This document shows, one piece after another, positions 1-5,433 of a stretch of 5,455 nucleotides of DNA. The stretch comes from Candidatus Dadabacteria bacterium UBA2774 (lineage in GTDB: Bacteria; Desulfobacterota_D; UBA1144; Nemesobacterales; UBA2774): assembly GCA_002352485.1 (NCBI GenBank), contig DEIM01000020.1, positions 1 through 5,455 of the forward strand, given 5' to 3'. The notes under the pieces are model-generated. The model was not told the origin of the DNA. It was given only the letters and a program-made list of their open reading frames with translations, and ran no database searches. Made by a program: the position numbers and the translations under genes. How positions within the stretch are numbered: the stretch's first letter is position 1; each line of letters begins with the position of its first letter.

Positions 1-143
1 GAAAAAAGCGATACCACAGCAAGGGAAGCAAATATCACGATGGCTGTGTAGAGAAGCCCCTTTATAAGGGTGAATTCACTCCTCTTACGCCTTATCTTCC
101 TTACAGCTTCTTCTAACCTCTTTGCATCAGCCGAGCTTATCAT
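1..143 (-). CDS. N-terminal fragment of an unidentified membrane protein
   Basis: Only the first 47 codons lie in the window; the gene continues beyond base 1. The start is ATG at 143-141. An in-frame TAA lies five codons upstream with no other start codon between, so this start is well constrained. A possible ribosome binding site (TAAGG on the minus strand) is about 15 bases away, which is weak. The protein opens with a charged, probably helical stretch rich in Lys, Arg and Glu (residues 8-23, including RRKR at 18-21). A hydrophobic segment from about residue 29 to 47 (GLLYTAIVIF then ASLAVVSLF) looks like a transmembrane helix. The basic residues before it suggest a cytoplasmic N-terminus. 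It is too short to assign to a family. It is transcribed divergently from the pterin genes, so it is probably not part of their operon. Confidence 0.6.
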   Translation of the reverse strand, partial: MISSADAKRLEEAVRKIRRKRSEFTLIKGLLYTAIVIFASLAVVSLF

Positions 144-175
144 GCATCTAAAAGGTTACCTTAGAGACTCTCAAG

Positions 176-204
176 TTGGTAGCCTGAGTTAACTATGCTA
201 TCCT
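176..204 (+). promoter_or_regulatory. Candidate sigma70 promoter of the pterin operon
   Basis: TTGGTA at 176-181 and TATCCT at 199-204 are separated by exactly 17 bases. Each matches four of six consensus positions. The -10 is preceded by TG plus one base (196-198), an extended -10 element that would offset the weak hexamers. Transcription would start near 211, giving a leader of about 55 bases before the ATG at 266. It is the best candidate I found in the divergent intergenic region, but the call rests on sequence match alone. Confidence 0.4.
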
Positions 205-217
205 ATTCGGCTTTGAA

Positions 218-247
218 GTCCGGCATTTAAAGAATAAACAGCCGGAC
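218..247 (+). promoter_or_regulatory. Leader hairpin upstream of the first pterin gene
   Basis: GTCCGGC at 218-224 and GCCGGAC at 241-247 form a perfect 7-bp inverted repeat around a 16-base AT-rich loop. It lies just downstream of the predicted transcription start, and the ribosome binding region (GAGTGGA, 253-259) begins six bases after it. It could stabilise the 5' end, affect translation or be an operator. I see no match to the preQ1 or tetrahydrofolate riboswitch cores, so I do not call it a riboswitch. Confidence 0.35.
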
Positions 248-265
248 CGATAGAGTGGAATTCGT

Positions 266-694
266 ATGGCATTTAAAAAGCTTCTGACTAAAACGATGGA
301 GTTCTCCGCGTCACACCGGTACTGGAATCCCGGATGGAGCGAGGAGAAAAATAAAGAGGTGTTCGGTAAGTCCGCGGGCCCCTACGGGCACGGGCATAAC
401 TATACTCTCGAAGTTACAGTCGAGGGTGAGGTGGACAAAGAGACCGGCATGATAATTAACCTCTATGACCTTAAAGAGATAATGAAAGAAGTGCTGAATG
501 ATTTCGACCATAAAAACCTGAACGAAGATAACCCCCGTTTTAAGGAGCTTATTCCTACTACAGAGAATATAGCAAGAGTTATGTGGGATATTTTCGATGA
601 GAAGTTAAGTAAGAGCCTAAGCTGTAGACTCCATAGGGTCAGGCTTTATGAGACCGCTGACCTTTACGTTGATTACAGGAGGGTAGAGCAATAA
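266..694 (+). CDS. PTPS/QueD-family protein lacking the catalytic cysteine
   Basis: This 142-residue protein belongs to the 6-pyruvoyl-tetrahydropterin synthase / 6-carboxytetrahydropterin synthase family (COG0720) and has the usual family length. The three zinc-binding histidines are present: H17 in FSASHR, and H42 and H44 in YGHGHNY. So are the Asp-His pair of the catalytic relay (D81, H82 in FDHKNL), the TTEN motif (98-101) and the pterin-anchoring Glu129 in YET. The nucleophilic Cys, expected six residues before the first His of HGH as in mammalian PTPS, is Ser36 (TCC, 371-373). The only Cys is C120, far from that site. The ATG start is secure because an in-frame TAG precedes it at 251-253. 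The gene is first in a likely operon with its paralogue and folE. It could be a variant enzyme for dihydroneopterin triphosphate, an aldolase-like enzyme or a non-catalytic partner of the next protein. Family membership is firm; function is not. Confidence 0.88.
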   Translation: MAFKKLLTKTMEFSASHRYWNPGWSEEKNKEVFGKSAGPYGHGHNYTLEVTVEGEVDKETGMIINLYDLKEIMKEVLNDFDHKNLNEDNPRFKELIPTTENIARVMWDIFDEKLSKSLSCRLHRVRLYETADLYVDYRRVEQ

Positions 695-702
695 TAGAAT
701 TG
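677..702 (+). promoter_or_regulatory. Unusual translation start region of the second pterin gene
   Basis: A strong AGGAGG (677-682) sits inside the end of the previous gene. The nearest accepted start codon in frame is TTG at 700, 17 bases beyond it, which is longer than normal spacing. In-frame ATA codons at 691 and 694 lie 8 and 11 bases away, but ATA is an extremely rare start. The frame is open back to a TGA at 670-672, with no ATG or GTG. The conserved FSAAH motif follows TTG closely, so the start cannot be much further downstream. TTG remains the conservative choice; translation may be coupled to the previous stop at 692-694. Confidence 0.5.
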
Positions 703-1122
703 GTAACGCTCACCAGGGCTTATAGGTTTTCCGCGGCTCACAGACTATATATCAAGAATCTTTCGGACGAGGAGAATGAGAGGATCTTCAATAGCTGCTC
801 CAACGTGCACGGTCACGGACACGACTACAGTGTGCAGATTAAAGTATCCGGTGAAATAGACCCGGAAACTGGTATGGTGGTAAATCTTGAGGAGCTGGAC
901 AGCCTTTCTGAGAAGGTGCTCGGAGGGCTCGACCACAAGAGGCTTGATATCGAAGTGCCTTACTTTATAGAGAACCAGCCTACGAGCGAAAATATAGCTA
1001 AATATGTATGGGACAGATTGAAAGAGGGACTCGGAGAAAGTCTTGCATACGTACGGGTAAGCGAGACTAAAAACAGTTATTTTGAATATTTCGAGGAGGC
1101 AAGTTGCCCAGATGAGTATTGA
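700..1122 (+). CDS. 6-pyruvoyl-tetrahydropterin synthase / QueD-family enzyme
   Basis: This 140-residue second member of the PTPS/QueD family appears complete in active-site residues. Zinc ligands are H14 (FSAAHR), H39 and H41 (GHGHDY). The nucleophile is Cys33, six residues before H39. The relay pair is D78-H79 (LDHKRL), followed by PTSEN (94-98) and the pterin-anchoring Glu122 (SET). The Cys spacing and the insertion containing LSDEEN (21-26) resemble eukaryotic-type PTPS more than E. coli QueD, which has CxxxHGH. Family members act on 7,8-dihydroneopterin triphosphate to give 6-pyruvoyl- or 6-carboxy-tetrahydropterin, and some serve folate synthesis instead. The start is TTG, five bases after the previous stop. 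The C-terminus overlaps folE by 11 bases, placing the substrate-making enzyme in the same transcript. No queC, queE, folB or sepiapterin reductase is in view, so the end product is unknown and I give no symbol. Confidence 0.88.
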   Translation: MVTLTRAYRFSAAHRLYIKNLSDEENERIFNSCSNVHGHGHDYSVQIKVSGEIDPETGMVVNLEELDSLSEKVLGGLDHKRLDIEVPYFIENQPTSENIAKYVWDRLKEGLGESLAYVRVSETKNSYFEYFEEASCPDEY

Positions 1123-1666
1123 GAAAGCAGTCAAGGAGATACTTGTACAGATAGGCGAAGACCCTAAGCGTCAGGGGTTAAGGGACACGCCCACAAGGAT
1201 GGCGAGGATGTTCGATGAGCTGACGGCGGGCTACCATGTATCGCCCGAAGAGATTATAAACGGCGCTCTGTTCGATATAAATTTTGATGAAATGGTAGTA
1301 GTGAAAGACATAGAGTTCTATAGTCTGTGCGAGCACCATATGCTGCCGTTTTTCGGAATGTGCAGCGTTGCCTACATACCGAACGGCAAGATAGTTGGGC
1401 TGAGCAAAATTCCCCGGATAGTAGAGGTGTTTTCGAGGAGGCTCCAGGTTCAGGAAAGAATGACGGGGCAGATAGCCGATTTCCTAGAGGACGTACTGAA
1501 GCCTCAAGGCGTTGCTGTTGTTGCGGAAGCCCAGCATCTGTGTATGGCGATGAGGGGTATTATGAAAGCCGATGCCACTATGTTAACAAGCTCGATGCGA
1601 GGCGCGTTTAAGAAAGACAAGAGGACAAGAAGCGAGTTTTTGAGCTTTATCAGTAAGAAACCTTAA
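1112..1666 (+). CDS. folE: GTP cyclohydrolase I
   Basis: FolE converts GTP to 7,8-dihydroneopterin triphosphate and formate in the cytoplasm. This is the entry step to folate, queuosine-type and biopterin-type pterins. The 184-residue product has typical bacterial length and all hallmark residues. Zinc ligands are Cys73 and His76 in LCEHHMLPF and Cys144 in HLCMAMRG. His75 and His142 match E. coli catalytic His112 and His179. GLRDTPTRMA (22-31) and the C-terminal RTRSEFL (171-177) are also characteristic. I chose ATG at 1112 over the TTG ten codons upstream because GAGGAGG at 1093-1099 lies upstream of it and the family begins with this helix. It overlaps the preceding PTPS gene by 11 bases, which suggests coupled translation and supply of substrate to both PTPS-family proteins. 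It is the catalytic type I enzyme, not the zinc-independent FolE2. Confidence 0.96.
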   Translation: MSIEKAVKEILVQIGEDPKRQGLRDTPTRMARMFDELTAGYHVSPEEIINGALFDINFDEMVVVKDIEFYSLCEHHMLPFFGMCSVAYIPNGKIVGLSKIPRIVEVFSRRLQVQERMTGQIADFLEDVLKPQGVAVVAEAQHLCMAMRGIMKADATMLTSSMRGAFKKDKRTRSEFLSFISKKP

Positions 1667-1671
1667 TATTA

Positions 1672-1700
1672 TTGCCAGATAATATATAATATTGTTTGAT
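1672..1700 (+). promoter_or_regulatory. AT-rich candidate promoter region before hemA
   Basis: The 58-base gap between folE and hemA contains a perfect TATAAT at 1685-1690, but its -35 position holds only a poor match. A second arrangement, TTGCCA at 1672-1677 and TTTGAT at 1695-1700 with a 17-base spacer, is also possible. Either would let hemA-hemC be expressed separately from the pterin genes. I see no convincing terminator for folE here, so read-through from the upstream operon is equally possible. Confidence 0.3.
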
Positions 1701-1724
1701 TCGCAGTGAGGAAGTGTAAATAGA

Positions 1725-3047
1725 ATGCTTCGAGTAGTTGTTGTAGGAATAAGCCATAATACCGCACCTGTAGAAGTAAGGGAGCGGTTCACGTTCACAG
1801 AGGACGAAGCCGGAGCCGCTGTAGCCGAGCTTAGCAAAATGGAGGGTATCGAAGAGTGTATGGTTCTCTCTACTTGCAACAGGACCGAGATCTATGCGGC
1901 GTCGGAGAACGCTGACAACTGTGTGGAGAGCGTTAAGCGTTACCTGTCTGACTCAAGTGGTACGGACACTCATGAATTCTCCCCCTATCTCTATGTATCG
2001 ATCGGGCATATGGCTGTACGTCATCTGTACAAAGTGGCGTGCGGTATTGATTCTATGGTCCTTGGGGAGCCCCAGATACTTGGCCAGGTGAAAAACGCCT
2101 ACAGGAGCGCAGTTCTTAAAGAGACTTCAGGGCTTATACTTAACCGGTTATGCCACTCGGCGTTTTTTGCGGCAAAGAGAGTCAGGACGGAAACCGGAAT
2201 AGGATCGCGCGCTGTCTCGGTAAGCTACGTCGCCGTCGAGCTGGCAAAGAGGATTTTCGATGACCTGTCTTCAAGAAAAGTTATGCTGATAGGCTCTGGG
2301 GAAATGGCCGAGCTTGCAGCCAGGAACCTTGTAAGCGCGGGTATCGGAGATCTTGTGATCGCAAGCCGCCGGTTTGATAACGCAGCCAAGCTCGCGGAGC
2401 GCCTGAATGGGAGTCCCGTAAGGTTCGAGGAGATTTACTACCATTTAAAAGACATGGACATCGTTATTACCGCTACCGGGTCTTCCGATTTTATTATCAA
2501 GACCTCTCATGCAAAAGAGGCGCTCAAGCTAAGGAACAATGAGCCTGTATTTATGATCGATATAGCTGTGCCGCGAGACATTGACCCCAGAGTGGAGGAG
2601 CTGCCCGATATATATCTATACGACATTGACGACTTAAAGGGCGTGCTTGATGAGAATATCAAGACCAGAAAAGAAAGCGCCACAAAAGCGGATGACATTG
2701 TTCACGAAGTGGAGCGAGCGTTTGAGGCCTGGATTTCCGGGCTTAAAGCCGTGCCGGCGATCATAGACCTTAAGAAGCGTTTTGAATTGATAAAGAACAT
2801 AGAAGTAGATAGGGCCCTCTCAAAGCTCGACAGCTATACTGATAAAGATAAAGATGTGATTGAGACGATGGCCTCACGGATTGTAGGCAAGATTCTCCAC
2901 GGACCGCTAACTAAGCTCAAAGAAGAGGCTTCTACCTCAATGGGAGCGCTGTACGTGGATTCGGTAAAAAGACTTTTTGAACTTGATAACGACTTCCTGA
3001 TAGTCGAAGAAGAGGAAGATGAAGCCCACTCTCAGGATTGGAACTAG
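1725..3047 (+). CDS. hemA: Glutamyl-tRNA reductase
   Basis: HemA reduces glutamyl-tRNA(Glu) with NADPH to glutamate-1-semialdehyde, the committed step of C5-pathway heme, siroheme and cobalamin synthesis. The 440-residue protein is of normal length. The N-terminal catalytic domain has GISHNTAPVEVRERF (8-22) and the nucleophile Cys51 in LSTCNRTEIY (48-57), corresponding to E. coli Cys50. The family signature GIDSMVLGEPQILGQ spans 107-121. The NADPH-binding Rossmann domain begins at about 184, with glycine loop GSGEMA at 190-195. The C-terminal helical dimerisation domain runs from about 320 to 420 and ends in an acidic tail (EEEED, 429-433). The ATG has GAGGAA at 1708-1713 upstream, and an in-frame TGA at 1707-1709 rules out a longer form. 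The last 29 bases overlap hemC. Feedback by heme is known in some bacteria, but nothing in this sequence shows it. Confidence 0.97.
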   Translation: MLRVVVVGISHNTAPVEVRERFTFTEDEAGAAVAELSKMEGIEECMVLSTCNRTEIYAASENADNCVESVKRYLSDSSGTDTHEFSPYLYVSIGHMAVRHLYKVACGIDSMVLGEPQILGQVKNAYRSAVLKETSGLILNRLCHSAFFAAKRVRTETGIGSRAVSVSYVAVELAKRIFDDLSSRKVMLIGSGEMAELAARNLVSAGIGDLVIASRRFDNAAKLAERLNGSPVRFEEIYYHLKDMDIVITATGSSDFIIKTSHAKEALKLRNNEPVFMIDIAVPRDIDPRVEELPDIYLYDIDDLKGVLDENIKTRKESATKADDIVHEVERAFEAWISGLKAVPAIIDLKKRFELIKNIEVDRALSKLDSYTDKDKDVIETMASRIVGKILHGPLTKLKEEASTSMGALYVDSVKRLFELDNDFLIVEEEEDEAHSQDWN

Positions 3048-3948
3048 GGGGAGCGGACTCGCTCTCTGGCAGGCCCGCTATGTGGAAAGCCTGGTATCAG
3101 AAACCCACCCGGAAATAAACTCCGAAATAATCGTAATTAAAACCACAGGTGATAAGAACCTTGAGTCTCCACTCTCTGAGATCGGAGGCAAGGGAGTATT
3201 CGTAAAAGAGATAGAGGAAGCCCTTTTAAGCGAGAAGATTGATATAGCTGTTCACAGTTTAAAGGACGTCCCGGCAGTGCTTCCGAATGGGCTGGCTCTA
3301 GGGGCGTTTATAGAACGCCACGATCCAAGAGACGCTGTTATAACACGTTCAGGGCTTAAGCTCGGCGAGCTTCCCGACGGTTCAAGGGTAGGCACAGGTA
3401 GTCTAAGGAGGGCGTCTCAGATTCTTTATAATCATCCAGAACTTAAGATAACCCCGATCCGGGGCAATGTGGATACAAGGGTGAGAAAGCTCAGAGAAGG
3501 AGAAGATTACGAAGCAATAGTACTTGCTCTCGCTGGGCTTGAGCGAATGGGTTTTCAGGATGAGGTAACCGAGGTTATTTCAGAGGAGAAAATGGTGCCC
3601 GCCCCAGGGCAGGGGATAGTGGCTATCGAGTCAAGAGAGTCCGATGCAGATACAAATGAGGTTCTTAACTCAATCAACCACAGAGAGACCGCAATACAGG
3701 CAGCAGCCGAGAGGGCTTTTTTAAAGAGGCTCTCCGGGGACTGCAATGTGCCTCTTGGATGCCGCGCGGTGATTTCCGGAAATAATATTCACATAACCGG
3801 AGTGTTGGCAAAACCTGACGGCAGCGTTGTATTAAAGGAATCGGTGAGTGGTGAAACGGATACTGCAGAAGTACTCGGAGAAAATTTGGCTGACAGTATA
3901 CTTCATAGCGGCGGCCAAGAATTATTAGAAAATTTGTTACATGGATGA
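3019..3948 (+). CDS. hemC: Hydroxymethylbilane synthase (porphobilinogen deaminase)
   Basis: HemC joins four porphobilinogen molecules into the linear tetrapyrrole hydroxymethylbilane in the cytoplasm. The 309-residue length is standard. Diagnostic features are the N-terminal RIGTRGSGLALWQA (6-19), IGGKGVF (55-61) and HSLKDVP (79-85), whose Asp83 corresponds to catalytic Asp84 of E. coli. GTGSLRRASQ (125-134), RGNVDTR (148-154) and PAPGQG (194-199) follow. Cys242 in GDCNVPLGC carries the dipyrromethane cofactor and has the same number as in E. coli. The ATG lies within the hemA reading frame, 29 bases before its stop. Purine-rich sequence (GAAGAAGAGGAAG, 3006-3018) directly upstream provides the ribosome site. 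This overlap suggests translational coupling. hemB and hemL, the intervening pathway steps, are not in this window. Confidence 0.97.
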   Translation: MKPTLRIGTRGSGLALWQARYVESLVSETHPEINSEIIVIKTTGDKNLESPLSEIGGKGVFVKEIEEALLSEKIDIAVHSLKDVPAVLPNGLALGAFIERHDPRDAVITRSGLKLGELPDGSRVGTGSLRRASQILYNHPELKITPIRGNVDTRVRKLREGEDYEAIVLALAGLERMGFQDEVTEVISEEKMVPAPGQGIVAIESRESDADTNEVLNSINHRETAIQAAAERAFLKRLSGDCNVPLGCRAVISGNNIHITGVLAKPDGSVVLKESVSGETDTAEVLGENLADSILHSGGQELLENLLHG

Positions 3949-4009
3949 TCAGGTCCATTTATTTATTAATGCTTACATGATAGTATTGATTTCCTGTAAG
4001 GAGTGAGCG

Positions 4010-4840
4010 GTGAATTCATTAAACCCCTCTGAAGTCGCATTTTCTTTTCTCGATGTCGAGACCACGGGGCTTGACCCTGCAGGCGGTGACAGGGTCTGCG
4101 AGATCGCAATTCTCAAAACACTAAACGGTGAAATTATTGACCAGCTCGTAACACTGGTTAACCCCGGTATAGCTATACCCCCAAGAGCGGCTTCCATTCA
4201 CGGTATAACGGATTCTATGGTAAGAAAGGCCCCTTTTTTCAGGCATATTGCCACGGATATTTTGGATTTTCTGAAAGATTCTGTGATCGTAGCGCATAAT
4301 GCGGTGTTCGACCTCGGATTTCTGGAAGCTGAGCTAAAAAATCTCATGCTAACACTGCCCGAGTACAAGGTGATAGATACGCTCGGTATTGCCAGGAGAT
4401 ACTACGACTTCCCGAGCAACAGCCTGGGGGAAATAGCTAAAAGCGTCGGTATACTGACTGAGTGTGAGCACAGGGCGCTTGCGGATGTAATAACGACGAA
4501 GGGAATCCTTGAATATTTCCTGGCCGACCTAGACCGTAGAGGAATCAGGTTAAAAAGGCTAAAGGATATATTAAAGCTCCAGGGAAAAGCAGTCGAGCTA
4601 AAAACCTCAAAAGAACTCGTACTTCCCGGAGAGATTGAAGAAGCGCTCAGGGTAAAGGGGAAGCTTAGGATCAAATATCTGTCAGCTTATAAAGAGGAAA
4701 CTTCTACCAGGGTTATCGAGCCGTTCGATATAAGTGTGAGTAAAGAAAGCACTTACATACACGCATTCTGCCATTTAAGAAAAGAAAGATGCACTTTCAG
4801 ACTGGACAGAATATTGGATATAAAGACTATTAGGGAATAA
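4010..4840 (+). CDS. DnaQ-like DEDDh 3'-5' exonuclease with C-terminal WYL-like domain
   Basis: The N-terminal half (about 9-172) is an RNase T/DnaQ exonuclease fold. The DEDDh metal-binding set is complete: D15 and E17 in FLDVETTG, D101 in AHNAVFD, and H154 and D159 in HRALAD. Members remove nucleotides from 3' ends of DNA or RNA. The HGITDSMV motif (64-71) resembles DNA polymerase III epsilon/PolC-type exonucleases. After a basic linker (about 173-214), residues 215-276 resemble a WYL domain: LRIKYLSAYKE, RVIEPFDI, TYIHAFC at the WYL position, then RKERCTFRLDRI. WYL domains bind ligands or nucleic acid and are usually found on transcription regulators. There is no helix-turn-helix or polymerase domain. 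The GTG start is forced, since an in-frame TGA lies at 4004-4006 and no other start precedes the first motif. AAGGAG at 3998-4003 gives six-base spacing. It lies 61 bases after hemC, so co-transcription is possible but a functional link is not evident. Confidence 0.85.
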   Translation: MNSLNPSEVAFSFLDVETTGLDPAGGDRVCEIAILKTLNGEIIDQLVTLVNPGIAIPPRAASIHGITDSMVRKAPFFRHIATDILDFLKDSVIVAHNAVFDLGFLEAELKNLMLTLPEYKVIDTLGIARRYYDFPSNSLGEIAKSVGILTECEHRALADVITTKGILEYFLADLDRRGIRLKRLKDILKLQGKAVELKTSKELVLPGEIEEALRVKGKLRIKYLSAYKEETSTRVIEPFDISVSKESTYIHAFCHLRKERCTFRLDRILDIKTIRE

Positions 4841-4856
4841 GAAGCTTAAACTTCTT
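4839..4856. terminator. Inverted repeat between convergent genes
   Basis: AAGAAG at 4839-4844 and CTTCTT at 4851-4856 form a 6-bp perfect inverted repeat around a 6-base loop. It covers the stop codons of both converging genes. The stem is AT-rich and no T-run follows on either strand, so it would be a weak bidirectional terminator at best. It is the only candidate in the 5-base gap. Confidence 0.25.
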
Positions 4857-5265
4857 GCTCAGCGGTATCTGCTTTGTTACCATCTTTTGTGTCGGTGTCA
4901 GAGCCGCTATCGTCTGTCCCGCTCTTGTCATCACTCGATTTTGTATCGATATCCGAAGAATTGGAATTGGGGATTTCTCCAAGCTCAAGCTTTAAGTCTA
5001 TAATTTCAGCTTGAAGCCTTTTGTTCGCGGCTATCATCTTCTGATTTTCTATTCTAAGATCGGTGATTTGCTTTTTCATACTGGATATGTAAGAGTCGAG
5101 TTTGGACGAGTCCTGCTTTAGCTGATCGAGCTCCTGCTTGGTCATTTCGAGAGTTGACCTTGTAGCTTCGTGCTCCTCTTTCGTTCCCTTGTTCTCACAA
5201 CCCGCCAAGAGTGAAGCCGAAGTCAGTAATAATGCCGTCAACATTAGTGCGCTTAACTTTTTCAT
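4846..5265 (-). CDS. Small coiled-coil lipoprotein, function unknown
   Basis: The 139-residue product starts with a lipoprotein signal peptide: MKK, a hydrophobic stretch (residues 4-21) and a lipobox LAGC ending at Cys23, the predicted lipidated residue. Glu rather than Asp follows the Cys, so in a Lol-containing Gram-negative cell it would probably go to the outer membrane. Residues about 28-97 are charged and rich in Lys, Glu, Gln and Leu with few helix breakers, consistent with a coiled coil. From about 98 the sequence becomes low-complexity, rich in Ser, Asp, Thr and Lys, and is probably disordered. The ATG at 5265-5263 has AGGAGG ten bases upstream. It has its own promoter and converges on the exonuclease gene. 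It resembles small periplasm-facing coiled-coil lipoproteins in general layout, but I do not recognise a named family. Confidence 0.82.
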   Translation of the reverse strand: MKKLSALMLTALLLTSASLLAGCENKGTKEEHEATRSTLEMTKQELDQLKQDSSKLDSYISSMKKQITDLRIENQKMIAANKRLQAEIIDLKLELGEIPNSNSSDIDTKSSDDKSGTDDSGSDTDTKDGNKADTAEQEV

Positions 5266-5321
5266 CTTTAAATAGCCTCCTGTAATCGGCCTTTTAGGGC
5301 CAAAATCTATTTCGTACTTTT

Positions 5322-5350
5322 AATCTATATTTATAAAACCCTCTTGTCAA
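5322..5350 (-). promoter_or_regulatory. Sigma70 promoter of the lipoprotein gene
   Basis: On the minus strand a perfect TTGACA (plus-strand 5350-5345) and TAGATT (5327-5322) are 17 bases apart. Transcription would start near 5315, about 50 bases before the lipoprotein ATG. The leader also contains a short GGCC-N6-GGCC inverted repeat (about 5288-5301) of unknown meaning. Confidence 0.55.
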
Positions 5351-5387
5351 CAGGATATTTAAAGCCTGAGCGAGTAATACTAGCCAC

Positions 5388-5416
5388 TTGACAGGTCAGT
5401 GAATATCCCATAACAT
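5388..5416 (+). promoter_or_regulatory. Sigma70 promoter of the tRNA-fMet gene
   Basis: TTGACA at 5388-5393 matches the -35 consensus perfectly and is followed after 17 bases by TAACAT at 5411-5416. The predicted start near 5423 lies about ten bases before the mature 5' end of the tRNA, a sensible distance for a short tRNA precursor. It fires away from the lipoprotein promoter; the two -35 boxes are 37 bases apart. Confidence 0.6.
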
Positions 5417-5433
5417 AACACCCTTACTTCAGA

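Noticed and set aside
200..265. preQ1 or tetrahydrofolate riboswitch upstream of the pterin genes
   Set aside because: The context made it worth looking for, but I could not find the conserved core or pseudoknot of either class.
1082..1111. Longer FolE starting at TTG 1082
   Set aside because: It would add ten residues that do not look like the family and would lie upstream of the GAGGAGG at 1093-1099. ATG at 1112 fits better.
745..1134. Long minus-strand open frame of 129 codons
   Set aside because: It lies wholly across the second PTPS gene and the folE start. Its translation has no recognisable domain, while the plus strand has clear family motifs.
1327..1611. Plus-strand open frame of 94 codons inside folE
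   Set aside because: It is in another frame of folE, which is fully conserved across this stretch. The translation is Arg/Cys-rich noise.
3941..3963. ATGGA/TCCAT hairpin followed by T-rich sequence at the hemC end
   Set aside because: The stem is only 5 bp, and the stretch after it is broken by A residues. It is too weak to call a terminator, and the next gene may be co-transcribed.
3958..3986. Possible promoter TTTATT-N17-TAGTAT before the exonuclease gene
   Set aside because: Both hexamers are poor matches in an AT-rich gap where such pairs are expected by chance.
5385..5401. Imperfect palindrome CACTTGA...TCAGTG over the -35 of the tRNA promoter
   Set aside because: One arm has an extra base, and part of it is simply the TTGACA consensus. 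There is no evidence for an operator.
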